Shown here piece after piece: positions 8,243-17,059 of a stretch of 45,828 bases of DNA. Location: NCBI GenBank assembly GCA_036504995.1, contig DASXUG010000016.1, positions 1 to 45,828 on the forward strand, written 5' to 3'. The DNA comes from DASXUG01 sp036504995. Lineage in GTDB: Bacteria; Pseudomonadota; Gammaproteobacteria; Burkholderiales; Methylophilaceae. The notes beneath the pieces were generated by a model that saw only the letters and a program-made list of their open reading frames with translations, did no database searches and had not been told where the DNA came from. Numbering within the stretch: the stretch's first letter is position 1; each line of letters opens with the position of its first letter. Made by a program: the position numbers and the translations under genes.

Positions 8243-8645
8243 ATACCTGCCCTGCTTTTAAGGCAAAGTGTTGGCCACTCTTCAAGCCTATCTCAACTTC
8301 ATTTTTATCTCTTGCAAGCTTACCCACACTTAAATTATCCTGCCGTGTATTTTCAAGTATTGGCTGGTGATTAATCCAGACCGTTCCCTTTTTACCATCG
8401 CTGCGTTTTACGAATCCCTGCATTGAAATACGTGCTGAGGGTTGAGCCACTGGCTCTTCCACCATTTCAGCAGGCGGTGCACTCACCGAGTCTTGCTTTT
8501 CTTTTATGCTGACATCTTTGGTCGTGCTGCGTAGGTAATCTAAGTTAGCACGTTCAGCAGGCGTGGTGAATAATCGACCCAAGCCATCTTGCGCCAGAGC
8601 TAGACTGGAAAGAAATAAACAACATATAGCGAATATACGCATCAT
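8190..8645 (-). CDS. mshK: MshK-like periplasmic pilus assembly protein
   Basis: From the ATG at 8645 (151 residues) the protein begins MMRIFAICCLFLSSLALAQ, a Sec signal peptide with a likely cut after the ALA-Q region. The mature part is short and has a beta-rich core (KGTVWINHQPILE; HFALKAGQVYEIT) resembling the MshK/PilP-like family that couples inner-membrane assembly proteins to the secretin. A longer frame reaching upstream to 8687 would lose the signal peptide and is unlikely. The start overlaps the mshJ stop by 4 bp (ATGA). The name rests on position after mshI and mshJ as much as on sequence. Confidence 0.65.
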   Translation of the reverse strand: MMRIFAICCLFLSSLALAQDGLGRLFTTPAERANLDYLRSTTKDVSIKEKQDSVSAPPAEMVEEPVAQPSARISMQGFVKRSDGKKGTVWINHQPILENTRQDNLSVGKLARDKNEVEIGLKSGQHFALKAGQVYEITSNKRQEIAKPAKN

Positions 8646-9259
8646 GGGGTGCCCCCTACATTTTGCGGCTCGTGTATCGTCACCCAATCCAGTTCGCAGT
8701 CTGCGTGCATATTGGGGGCAAAGCTATTGCTAATCACAGCATTTTGACGTGTAATTTCGCACTGCCTCACCATAAAGGGCGCACCTTGTTGTTGGCGAAG
8801 GTCTTCTATCAACGTCAATAAATCCCCTTCGTGTAGCATACTGAGCTCCAGCTTCATCACTGAGCGATATAGTTTAATACTGCCAGCATTACTGATAAAG
8901 TTAGGTTGGTATTCTTCTTGTGCGCCAATGCTGTAATTAATATTAAATAGCTTTTCTCGTCCGTGAATTTTGCGTAATGCATCTACCCATTCAATACGAC
9001 GCTCCTCGCCTACAAAACCTTGTTGTAGCAAAGTTTGATATTTTGGCAAATACTGACTGATCGTGTCTTTTTCTTGACCCGATGCTAAGTAGCGTTGCCG
9101 CGCCTGATTGAGCTGATTGGTTTGTGTTTGTAATGCTTGCTCAGCTGCGTTTTTTTGTTGTTGTGTATAAAGAATGAGCGCGGCTATCGCCACCAACACC
9201 AACACTAAAAACACCAAAGGGTTGCGTAATTTTAGCCAATCTTGTGGAGTGAGCTTCAT
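8642..9259 (-). CDS. mshJ: MshJ-like (PilO/GspM-like) inner membrane assembly protein
   Basis: A 205-residue bitopic protein with a short cytoplasmic start, a membrane helix at about 15-32 (LVFLVLVLVAIAALILY) and a Gln/Ala-rich coiled coil (about 33-60). A periplasmic ferredoxin-like domain follows, the PilO/GspM design. In MSHA and type IV pilus systems it pairs with a PilN/MshI-type protein to form the inner-membrane alignment platform. The start overlaps the end of the mshI-like gene by 4 bp and the end overlaps mshK by 4 bp, so the three are translationally linked. Sequence similarity within this family is weak, so the call leans on topology and gene order. Confidence 0.7.
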   Translation of the reverse strand: MKLTPQDWLKLRNPLVFLVLVLVAIAALILYTQQQKNAAEQALQTQTNQLNQARQRYLASGQEKDTISQYLPKYQTLLQQGFVGEERRIEWVDALRKIHGREKLFNINYSIGAQEEYQPNFISNAGSIKLYRSVMKLELSMLHEGDLLTLIEDLRQQQGAPFMVRQCEITRQNAVISNSFAPNMHADCELDWVTIHEPQNVGGTP

Positions 9260-10869
9260 GATGTGCTCGCTTTGGGTTTAAGCAGCACACGTAATTTAAA
9301 ACTTGCCACATTGCTTTGTGCGCTCAGCTGGTCCGTGGTACTGCCTTGTAAATTTGAGTATGAGCTCACGTTCACGGGCGCTTGCATCATGACCACCTGC
9401 GCGACTTGTGGATTAGATTTCAGCTCATCAACTAGGTGATTCACCGTCATCAGTGCTGCCCGATAATCGCCTGTAAAATCTTTAATTTCACCATTTACAT
9501 AGGCTAACTCAGATAGCGCATTAGCATCCAAAGTGAGGTTAGGGTCCGTCACGCCAGCGTCTTTTGCGCCAATATCTTTCACATTAGCTGCGTAAACGGT
9601 TTTATCGTCATCTTTAATCGCACTATCGTTGGTTTGCACCCAACGCAGGCGGTTGATTTGGATTTGCGGTATTTTCTCTAACGCTTGACTTAGCACGTAC
9701 ATCGTCCGTGCTGGGGTTTGCGGATAGCTTGTGATGGACTGATGTAGCTCTACTGCAGCCCTTAAATCTTGACTTGCAATCGGTGAAGGAATAAACGATT
9801 GTGCCGCTTGCTGATATTTTTGTTCTTGCAGCTTTGTTTCAGTTTGCGCCTCTTGTAATGCGGCATTTTTTGCATACGTTTGTTGAAAGTTAAACGCAGA
9901 AAAAAGCATACCCATTAACAAAGCAGCAACACCAGCCAACACAACATTATCGCGGATTGCATTGATTTTAAAATGACTCAACAACCCAACTGGGGCTAAA
10001 TTATCTGGCACACATCCAGTCGCTAACAGATGCATATGCAACAGCTCAGGGTTTTTCTGCACTTGCTGAGCATTCAAGCCAAAGGTCGCCGCTAATTTGG
10101 TGAGATCTATGAGTTCAGGGGTTAGTCCGTGCTCTTGCTCTATGGCGTGGGCAACATGAATATCAGCCTCATCCGTCGCGGCTAAAACCATATGGAGCGG
10201 TGTATCTTTGGTCACAAAACGCTGACTGACTAAGTAAAGCCTAGTCTTTTCAGTTTCAACCACATAAAAATACGCAAGCCGATCAACCATGGCATCTGGA
10301 ATAGGCGCTAAGCGGCTAATACGCACGCTACCATTAAACAAATAGGTTTGACGCAAACCTGAGTTTAAACGCTCGCTCAATAACACGTGTTCTTGCTTAA
10401 GTTTTAGCCGCTTTAATAAAGCTTGGCTAACCATAGATTGTAAGTACACACCAACTAGCGGAGCTTCTAAGCTCTGAATGCAAGCAATCCAGCCTTGGAG
10501 AAACTCTGCGTTATTGAGCGACACAAACAGAAAGCGGTCATCTTTACGTTTATCTTTGTCACGCGCAATAAAGTGCGCAGCTCGGTAGGTAACGCCACGG
10601 TAAATTTGGCCTAATTTTCTGGTCAGTAATTCATGACGCGCGCTGCCAAGCGTATGTGGCAAGCTTTCCACACGATAGTCTTCTTCAACCGAGTCAGCCA
10701 ATAAATAAAGTTTAGTGTTGGGGTGCTGTCTCAGAAAATCCGTAAAAGCCGAGCGGCCTTGCTCATCATTTTGATAGGTTTGAAACTGGCGTAGCTGACC
10801 CCATTGCCAAACGCCAGCGCTTAGCTGGGTACTGGTCGCGGATAATATGATTTTTTTAAATATCGCCAT
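9256..10869 (-). CDS. mshI: MshI-like (PilM-PilN type) inner membrane assembly protein
   Basis: A 537-residue protein. The first 300 residues are soluble and of the GspL/PilM-like kind seen in MSHA systems. One membrane helix lies near 310-330 (NVVLAGVAALLMGMLFSAF), followed by a Gln-rich coiled coil and a periplasmic PilN-like domain. Combining PilM-like and PilN-like parts in one chain is typical of MshI/GspL rather than of the separate PilM and PilN of type IVa pili. It would recruit the ATPase to the membrane and hold the MshJ protein. It abuts the mshG-type gene with no gap and overlaps mshJ. Longer than some MshI proteins; no disruption is seen. Confidence 0.7.
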   Translation of the reverse strand: MAIFKKIILSATSTQLSAGVWQWGQLRQFQTYQNDEQGRSAFTDFLRQHPNTKLYLLADSVEEDYRVESLPHTLGSARHELLTRKLGQIYRGVTYRAAHFIARDKDKRKDDRFLFVSLNNAEFLQGWIACIQSLEAPLVGVYLQSMVSQALLKRLKLKQEHVLLSERLNSGLRQTYLFNGSVRISRLAPIPDAMVDRLAYFYVVETEKTRLYLVSQRFVTKDTPLHMVLAATDEADIHVAHAIEQEHGLTPELIDLTKLAATFGLNAQQVQKNPELLHMHLLATGCVPDNLAPVGLLSHFKINAIRDNVVLAGVAALLMGMLFSAFNFQQTYAKNAALQEAQTETKLQEQKYQQAAQSFIPSPIASQDLRAAVELHQSITSYPQTPARTMYVLSQALEKIPQIQINRLRWVQTNDSAIKDDDKTVYAANVKDIGAKDAGVTDPNLTLDANALSELAYVNGEIKDFTGDYRAALMTVNHLVDELKSNPQVAQVVMMQAPVNVSSYSNLQGSTTDQLSAQSNVASFKLRVLLKPKASTS

Positions 10870-12075
10870 TTAGAGTTTAAGTTTACCAAATGAATCATAG
10901 ACTGGGCCCAATACTGAAAACATAATAAATGCCAATATTGCCCCTAAAATCACGGTGAGTGCAGGCTCTATCAATTTAAGCATTTTTTCTGTGGATTCAT
11001 TCACATCTCTATCGTAAAAATAGCTTATTTTTAATAGCGACTTATCCAATGTGCCGGTACTCTCACCTACTTTAATCATACGCACAACCAAGGGTGGAAA
11101 CAAACCAGCGTTATGAAAACTATCGGCCATTGTGCCACCCGCGTTGATTTGATAGTGCGCACGTTTGAGCGCATCTGCCACGACCTGATTGCCAACTATA
11201 TTTTCACACTTTCTAATCGCATCCAAAATAGGAATCCCCGTTTGATACATCAGCGCAAAATATCGCGCAAACCGCGCCAAAATGATTTTTTTCATAATGG
11301 GGCCAGTCACAGGCAAGCTTAATTTAGCATAATCAAAGCGATAGCGTGCAACGGGGCTATTTTTAATCATAGCAAATAACACAAGCGCGGCAATGATAGG
11401 TAAGCCTATAATTAACCACCAATAATTCACAAAAGCATTGGAGATAAAAATTAATATTTTAGTTTGCAGTGGCAAATCTTGTCCCATATTGTGCAAAAAA
11501 GACACCATTTGCGGCACAAGATAAACCATTAAAAACACAATCGCACTCACTACAACCACTAGCACAAACAATGGGTAAGCCACTAAGCGCTTGGTTTGTG
11601 AAATTAACTCATCCTGCCACTTAAAGGTTTCAGCCAAATTATCAAACACCTCTGGCAACCTGCCAGTTTGCTCTCCTGCTTGTACTAGACTGACGAATAC
11701 ATCACTAAATACTTTAGGGTGCTCTGCCAGCGCAGCAGAAAACATTTTGCCGCCTTCAACATCTGACACCAAGCTACCGATTACTTTCTGAAAGTGCAGA
11801 TTGGGGTTGCTATCACGTAAATCAATCAACCCTTCTAGCAAAGGTACACCTGAGCTTGTGAGTTGTTCTAGCTGAAAGCAGAACATCATTAAATCACGCA
11901 GGCTGATTTTTGATGCACTGAATAACTGGTTATTCTTTTTGGTGACGCGAAAAGTAATTAAACTCAGACCGATACGCTCTAATCTAAGCTCTAAATCTAC
12001 CTCGTTGATCGCATCCATCTGGCCTTGTGCAGGACGACCAACTTGATCTACAGCCTTGTAATTAAAGGTTGGCAC
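10870..12075 (-). CDS. mshG: MshG/PilC/GspF-type inner membrane platform protein
   Basis: A 401-residue polytopic protein of the GspF family, with two repeated cytoplasmic helical bundles (about 65-165 and 270-375) and membrane segments near 167-190, 215-235 and 372-395. Recognisable family segments are QLEQLTSSGVPLLEGL in the first repeat and the matching LMYQTGIPILDAIR in the second. It is the core membrane platform that the ATPase turns to move pilins in or out of the fibre. The start is 10 bp after the mshE stop. Family membership is certain; the msh name comes from context. Confidence 0.88.
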   Translation of the reverse strand: MPTFNYKAVDQVGRPAQGQMDAINEVDLELRLERIGLSLITFRVTKKNNQLFSASKISLRDLMMFCFQLEQLTSSGVPLLEGLIDLRDSNPNLHFQKVIGSLVSDVEGGKMFSAALAEHPKVFSDVFVSLVQAGEQTGRLPEVFDNLAETFKWQDELISQTKRLVAYPLFVLVVVVSAIVFLMVYLVPQMVSFLHNMGQDLPLQTKILIFISNAFVNYWWLIIGLPIIAALVLFAMIKNSPVARYRFDYAKLSLPVTGPIMKKIILARFARYFALMYQTGIPILDAIRKCENIVGNQVVADALKRAHYQINAGGTMADSFHNAGLFPPLVVRMIKVGESTGTLDKSLLKISYFYDRDVNESTEKMLKLIEPALTVILGAILAFIMFSVLGPVYDSFGKLKL

Positions 12076-12085
12076 GATGCAAGCG

Positions 12086-13783
12086 CTATTTGATGCGGCT
12101 AGTTAAGTCGATAACACGCATGACTTCTGCCAGACTGGTCACGCCTTCTAAGATGCGTCGCACACCATCATCCGCTAGTGTAACAAAGCCTTTTTCATGG
12201 GCGATATTGCGTAGCTCATCCATATGTGCGCGCCTAGCCACCAAGCTATCAATATCTTGATCTATACGCAGTAGTTCCATAATTGCTTTGCGGCCTTGAT
12301 AGCCTGTATAAAAGCAACGCTTACAACCTTTGTGACGATAAATAGTGGCGTCTTGACTAGGCTTTAAGTTGAGCAACTTGCGCTCATCATCATTCGGCAC
12401 ATGAGGCTCTTTACAGTGCGGGCAGAGCAAGCGCACCAAACGCTGTGCGACCACGCCAATAATATTGCCCGCCATAATATCGGGCAAAATACCAATATCA
12501 AGCAAGCGTGGAAATGCGCCCAAAGCAGAGTTGGTATGCAGCGTAGTAAACACCTGATGTCCAGTCATCGCAGCACGAAAAGCCATGGTGGCGGTATCTG
12601 AATCTCGAATCTCACCGACCAAAATAATGTCGGGGTCTTGACGCATAATGGAACGAATACCGTTGGCGAAATCCACTTTGTTCACCTCTGCCACGGAGGT
12701 TTGACGCATCATGGCAACGGGATACTCCACAGGGTCCTCTAACGTCATAATATTGACGGCTTCGGTATTCTGATGGGTAAGTAAGGAATAAAGCGTAGTC
12801 GTTTTACCGCTACCCGTTGGCCCTGTCACCACCATGATACCTTCTGGGCGCTGCATCATTAACTTAAGCTCGCTGAGCGTTTCATCGCGCAACCCTATGC
12901 GCCCTAGTGGCATAATAGCTTTTTCGCGATCCAACACCCGCAACACGATGTTTTCACCATGAATCGTAGGATGGCTCGCCACACGAAAATCAATTGGTCG
13001 GCCACATAAGTTGATTTGCAGGCGCCCATCCTGCGGCGTGCGAGTTTCCGCAATATCCATCCCGCTAATCACTTTTAAGCGCACCACAATGCCAGGCCAA
13101 TAAGTTTTGTGCAGGCTGCGAATTTGCTGCAACACACCATCAATACGATAACGTACCCGCAAAAATGCCTGCTCTGGCTCAAAGTGAATATCTGAGGCGT
13201 TGCGCTTAACCGCATCCATTAATAAGGAACCCACAAGCCTAACGATAGGCTGGGTGTATTGGTCACCCCCCACTTGCAAGCTTTGATAGTCAATTTCGCC
13301 CGTTTCAATTTCGCGCAAAATGCCATCAACGGAAAGCTCATAGCCATAAAACTGGTCGATATACTCTTCTAGTTGCGCCTCAGCCGCCAGCACTGGTTTT
13401 ACTTGAGTTTTTCCACCCAACATGGCGCGCAACTGATCAAGCGCAACCACATTAAACATATCGGCCATGGCGACCACTAACACATTAGTGGGTGCTTCAT
13501 ACGCAACGGGTAATACGCGATAACGGCGAGCAAAGTCTTCCGGGATTAGATTAAGTGCGTCACCATCTGCAATCACAGAGTTAAGGTCTATACTTTCTTG
13601 CCCCATGGTGTGCGCAACTAAATCACGCACCATGGCCTCAGTCACAAAGCCCAAACGTACCAACTGCTTACCAATTGGCATGTTATTTTGCTCTTGCTCC
13701 ATGAGCGCGATATGCAGCTGATCCTGACTAATCAGGCCTTGCTGCACCATCAACTCACCGAGTCTAATTTTTTGTTCTGCCAT
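12086..13783 (-). CDS. mshE: MshE/GspE/PilB-type assembly ATPase with MshEN domain
   Basis: A 565-residue assembly ATPase. Residues 7-62 hold two tandem copies of the MshEN pattern: the first starts RLGELMVQQGLISQ, the second PIGKQLVRLGFVTEA, each followed by a helix ending near Gln. In Vibrio MshE this motif binds cyclic di-GMP. The RecA-like core has Walker A GPTGSGKTTT from residue 321 (Lys327), a Walker B region ILVGEIRDSDTA and a His-box region (TGHQVFTTLHTN). A zinc site is formed by CPHC (454-457) and CKRC (487-490). It powers pilus or pseudopilus assembly. The family is certain; the second-messenger control is inferred from the motif. Confidence 0.92.
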   Translation of the reverse strand: MAEQKIRLGELMVQQGLISQDQLHIALMEQEQNNMPIGKQLVRLGFVTEAMVRDLVAHTMGQESIDLNSVIADGDALNLIPEDFARRYRVLPVAYEAPTNVLVVAMADMFNVVALDQLRAMLGGKTQVKPVLAAEAQLEEYIDQFYGYELSVDGILREIETGEIDYQSLQVGGDQYTQPIVRLVGSLLMDAVKRNASDIHFEPEQAFLRVRYRIDGVLQQIRSLHKTYWPGIVVRLKVISGMDIAETRTPQDGRLQINLCGRPIDFRVASHPTIHGENIVLRVLDREKAIMPLGRIGLRDETLSELKLMMQRPEGIMVVTGPTGSGKTTTLYSLLTHQNTEAVNIMTLEDPVEYPVAMMRQTSVAEVNKVDFANGIRSIMRQDPDIILVGEIRDSDTATMAFRAAMTGHQVFTTLHTNSALGAFPRLLDIGILPDIMAGNIIGVVAQRLVRLLCPHCKEPHVPNDDERKLLNLKPSQDATIYRHKGCKRCFYTGYQGRKAIMELLRIDQDIDSLVARRAHMDELRNIAHEKGFVTLADDGVRRILEGVTSLAEVMRVIDLTSRIK

Positions 13784-13797
13784 ATTTTTATTGGTTG

Positions 13798-15057
13798 TTA
13801 TTGTGATAATTGAGAAATACGGGATTCAAGTTTAGCGCGATCTATACTGGTCGCACCACTTGCGCTTACTAACTCCAATGCACGTTGGTAATAGGGTAGC
13901 GCTAGGTTCGGTTTGCCCATATGGTCAAGACTCACTGCCAAATTAAACACATGTTGTGCATTATTCGGCTCAAAGTGATACGCTTGAAAATAAGCCTGCT
14001 GTGCCGATGGCCACTGATTCTGCGACACATACAAATCTCCGAGTGCAGCATATAAACTGGCAGATTCTGGCTGCTGAGCAATCATATTTTTAAATCTGGT
14101 TTCCGCAGATACCGGGTCATCCTGTTGTTGCAAACTGACGATCCCCGCTTGTGCTACATGATTTCTGGGCTCGACCTCTAACGCCTTTTTATACCAACCG
14201 ATGGCATCATCATTGCGCCCCTGACGCGCTGCAATGGTTGCCATGCCAAGTATTGCATCAGTGTTGCGCACATCGCCTTTTAGCACCTCTCGGTACGCTT
14301 GTTGTGCCTGCACATCATCACCCTTGGTGTAGGCATTATAAGCCTCAATAAGTTTGGGATTGATACCAACCGTTGGCTGATTTTTGACTACTTTAACGCT
14401 GCCATCTTCGGCTGAAGGTACAGGTTCGCCAAAAACCAAGGATTTTGAAACGTTTGCGCGCCTAACAGGTTTACTGAGGTCTTGCTCAGTTAAGGGCATT
14501 GAAGGTACCGCAATTTTTTTCTTTTGTTTGCTTGAAGTCATCACTAGCGAAGGCTCAACTTTTGCAACACTCTCTGCTGGTAATGTCGTATCGACTTTAT
14601 TTTCAGTCGCAGCAGATGCAGCCTCAGGCTGGCTTTGCGGTGGAGAAGCGTTATCAGATGCTGCTGAATTGCTCGTCTCAGTGTTCACATTCACGTTGTT
14701 TTGGCTAGTTGCCGTAACCTGTGTTGGCGGCGCATTTTGTACCGCAGGAGGCCTCGCAACAACAAGCTCTGGCGCGGCTAATGATTGCCAATACCAGTAA
14801 AAATAGCCTACCGCGATCAACACCAGTATCAGAGCTGCCAATGCGAACCATGCCAATTTACTTGACGGTTTGGGTTGCGCACTAGTTTTAGCCGAGAAAA
14901 CCGTTGAGGCAGCTTTCTGACTATATTTGGGAGTCGCGCTTGCATCCTTTGAAGCACCCTCACTTGTAGCGGCCAAAGGCTCCAATGACAGCTCGACCTT
15001 ATCGCCTGCATTTTTACTTTCAGCGGCTTGTTCCAACGCTTTAATTAACAGACTCAT
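13798..15057 (-). CDS. mshN: MshN-like TPR protein
   Basis: From the ATG at 15057 the protein has 419 residues and begins MSLLIKALEQAAESKN, the usual MshN-type opening. An upstream in-frame start at 15132 would lie deep inside mshL and is less likely. One membrane helix (about 70-90, LAWFALAALILVLIAVGYFY) separates a short cytoplasmic tail from a Pro/Ala/Gln-rich periplasmic linker. Several tetratricopeptide repeats follow (about 225-415; for example YNAYTKGDDVQAQQAYREVL). TPR proteins at this position in MSHA clusters are thought to help secretin or pilus assembly, much as PilF does. The start overlaps the mshL end by 17 bp; mshE follows after 14 bp. Confidence 0.72.
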   Translation of the reverse strand: MSLLIKALEQAAESKNAGDKVELSLEPLAATSEGASKDASATPKYSQKAASTVFSAKTSAQPKPSSKLAWFALAALILVLIAVGYFYWYWQSLAAPELVVARPPAVQNAPPTQVTATSQNNVNVNTETSNSAASDNASPPQSQPEAASAATENKVDTTLPAESVAKVEPSLVMTSSKQKKKIAVPSMPLTEQDLSKPVRRANVSKSLVFGEPVPSAEDGSVKVVKNQPTVGINPKLIEAYNAYTKGDDVQAQQAYREVLKGDVRNTDAILGMATIAARQGRNDDAIGWYKKALEVEPRNHVAQAGIVSLQQQDDPVSAETRFKNMIAQQPESASLYAALGDLYVSQNQWPSAQQAYFQAYHFEPNNAQHVFNLAVSLDHMGKPNLALPYYQRALELVSASGATSIDRAKLESRISQLSQ

Positions 15058-16978
15058 CGAACTTTTGCTGTAATTGTTGTGAAGGTAAATATTGCTTGAA
15101 CGTCTGCAATTCGTCACTTTCGAGACTTGCATTGGGGATAACCGTTGGACGCAAGAAAATTACCAGCTCAGTCTTTTTCACTGTGTTATTTTTAGCCTTA
15201 AATGCATTACCCACCACTGGCACATCTAGCAAGCCTGGGACACCATTGGTAATATTTGAAATATCATCTTGCATCAACCCACCCAAAACCACGGTGTTGC
15301 CGCTATTCACTTGCAACATAGATTCCATTTCACGCACTTGAATTTGCGGTATTGTGCTGGAAATCGCGGCTCTTGGATTTAAGCCAGTCACTGCCGCTAA
15401 ATTTGGGTTAGGGTCTTGCACATCCCCCGACTTACGCGCAATCGTCGGCCGTACATTCAAGGTAACCGCACCATTTTCATTCACTTGCGGGGTTACGCTC
15501 ATCCATACCCCAACTGGAATGGTGTGTGGTGTAGTAGTGAAGCTTTGTAATGCAGCACTCGTTACAGTGCCACCCGCAATGGAAGACTCAATCGTAAAGT
15601 ACACCAAGTTATCCACCACTTTTAAAATAGCTGTTTGACTATTTAGCACCATCATCTTGGGGCTCGATAGCACTTTGGCATTACCAAAGGTTTGTAACAA
15701 CTTGACCGAGGCTGCAATATTGCCTAATGCTGTATTATTTTTGCTATAGCCGATAGCTACAGGGCTGGATGCCGCGATAGGTAATGAGGTACCAACACCA
15801 GTTAAGGCTTGTTGAAAAGTAAAACCATCTAAAGCCCCCGTATTAGAAAGCTTGCTCCAATCAACCCCAGCCTGATATTGGTCATTCAGTGTAATCTCAA
15901 CAATAGACGCTTCTATCAGCACCTGACGCCTAGCACTTGACTGCACTTTATCAATAAACTCCTGCACTTTTTCTTGCTGGCGCTGTGTCGCGCGCACACT
16001 TAACACGCCAGTTTCTTTATTGGCAATCACGGCGGCGGCATACAGTGTGGTGTATTCTTTTTGATTATCTTCTGTCAATTTAGCGGCTGCCGTGTTGCCC
16101 TCAGCCTGCAACGCCTCATTGCCAGCACCGCTCACAGCCGCTGGTGCACGGCCACTTCTGTTATTGCGGCCACTGGCATTACCAGAGGCATCGGCTGGAT
16201 AAGGCGCTGAGGCCGAACCATTACCTTGTGCATCTGAATTTGAGCGACCTGAGTAATAGCTTTGTAAATTGGCATCATGCTGATAGCGTTTTACCAGCAC
16301 CTCTTTGTCGCTTTCTTTTAAAATATCTTTGATATTCTGAATCAACGTATCCCAAAAAAAGTTTTCTGAAATGCTAGAAACTGAGGTTGATGAGGTATTA
16401 GAACCCACACTTGTGCCAGTTGTGCCTGTGGAAGAGGTAGCGGTGCTGCCTGGGGATGACGCAATTTGATTATTCACGCTAATACCACCGCGTGTTGTTC
16501 TTTGCATATTCACGTAGTTAATCTGATACGTCTTAAGCACTGGCAAATCTGGCGCAATGGTGAGCACGTTATTTTCGACTTTATAAGTCATATCCACCTG
16601 CTTTGAAATTCGCTCCAAAATTGCAGGCAGGGTTTGATCGACCGCATTCATCGTGACAGATCCTTTTATATCAGGATGAATATCAATATTAAGTTTGCTC
16701 TCACGCGCCAATGCAAACAAAATCTCTTTCACGGAAACATCATTCACCACCACGCTGTAAGTTGGCTCTTTAATTTTGGCTTTTGGCGGTGGCAAATACA
16801 CATTATTTTTTACTGGGGCAGGAATATCTGCGACATTGGTGCTTGCTTTATTATCAGCCGCCATAGGTGGCTTGCCATCAATATGTCCAGTAGATGGTGT
16901 GATTTTTGTTTGGTGCGCGCAACCCGATATGGCAGCGCTGAGTATTATTGAAATTAGAATTAACTGTATGTTTTTCAT
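15041..16978 (-). CDS. mshL: MshL-type secretin lipoprotein
   Basis: From the ATG at 16978 the protein has 645 residues and starts with a lipoprotein signal (MKNIQLILISIILSAAISGC, lipobox cysteine at residue 20). A frame reaching back to 17053 would bury this signal and is rejected. An STN/secretin N-type domain follows at about 75-145 (VNDVSVKEILFALARE onward). Next comes a long Ser/Thr/Gly/Asn-rich linker (about 165-290) and the C-terminal secretin domain (from about 335, SARRQVLIEASIVEITLNDQ). The C-terminal beta-barrel strands include QVREMESMLQVNSGNTVVLG. It forms the outer membrane gate of the system. The 80-odd bp after mshM separate the two genes. Confidence 0.9.
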   Translation of the reverse strand: MKNIQLILISIILSAAISGCAHQTKITPSTGHIDGKPPMAADNKASTNVADIPAPVKNNVYLPPPKAKIKEPTYSVVVNDVSVKEILFALARESKLNIDIHPDIKGSVTMNAVDQTLPAILERISKQVDMTYKVENNVLTIAPDLPVLKTYQINYVNMQRTTRGGISVNNQIASSPGSTATSSTGTTGTSVGSNTSSTSVSSISENFFWDTLIQNIKDILKESDKEVLVKRYQHDANLQSYYSGRSNSDAQGNGSASAPYPADASGNASGRNNRSGRAPAAVSGAGNEALQAEGNTAAAKLTEDNQKEYTTLYAAAVIANKETGVLSVRATQRQQEKVQEFIDKVQSSARRQVLIEASIVEITLNDQYQAGVDWSKLSNTGALDGFTFQQALTGVGTSLPIAASSPVAIGYSKNNTALGNIAASVKLLQTFGNAKVLSSPKMMVLNSQTAILKVVDNLVYFTIESSIAGGTVTSAALQSFTTTPHTIPVGVWMSVTPQVNENGAVTLNVRPTIARKSGDVQDPNPNLAAVTGLNPRAAISSTIPQIQVREMESMLQVNSGNTVVLGGLMQDDISNITNGVPGLLDVPVVGNAFKAKNNTVKKTELVIFLRPTVIPNASLESDELQTFKQYLPSQQLQQKFDESVN

Positions 16979-17059
16979 ATTATTTGGCAGTACAATCTCC
17001 CAGTGAGCATAAGCTCTTTTCTGTGTTATCGCATAAAATACTGCACATTGCAATAACCC

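Noticed and set aside
14384..14800. 138-codon frame opposite mshN
   Set aside because: It is antisense to the low-complexity Pro/Ala/Gln linker of mshN; its composition is explained by that linker.
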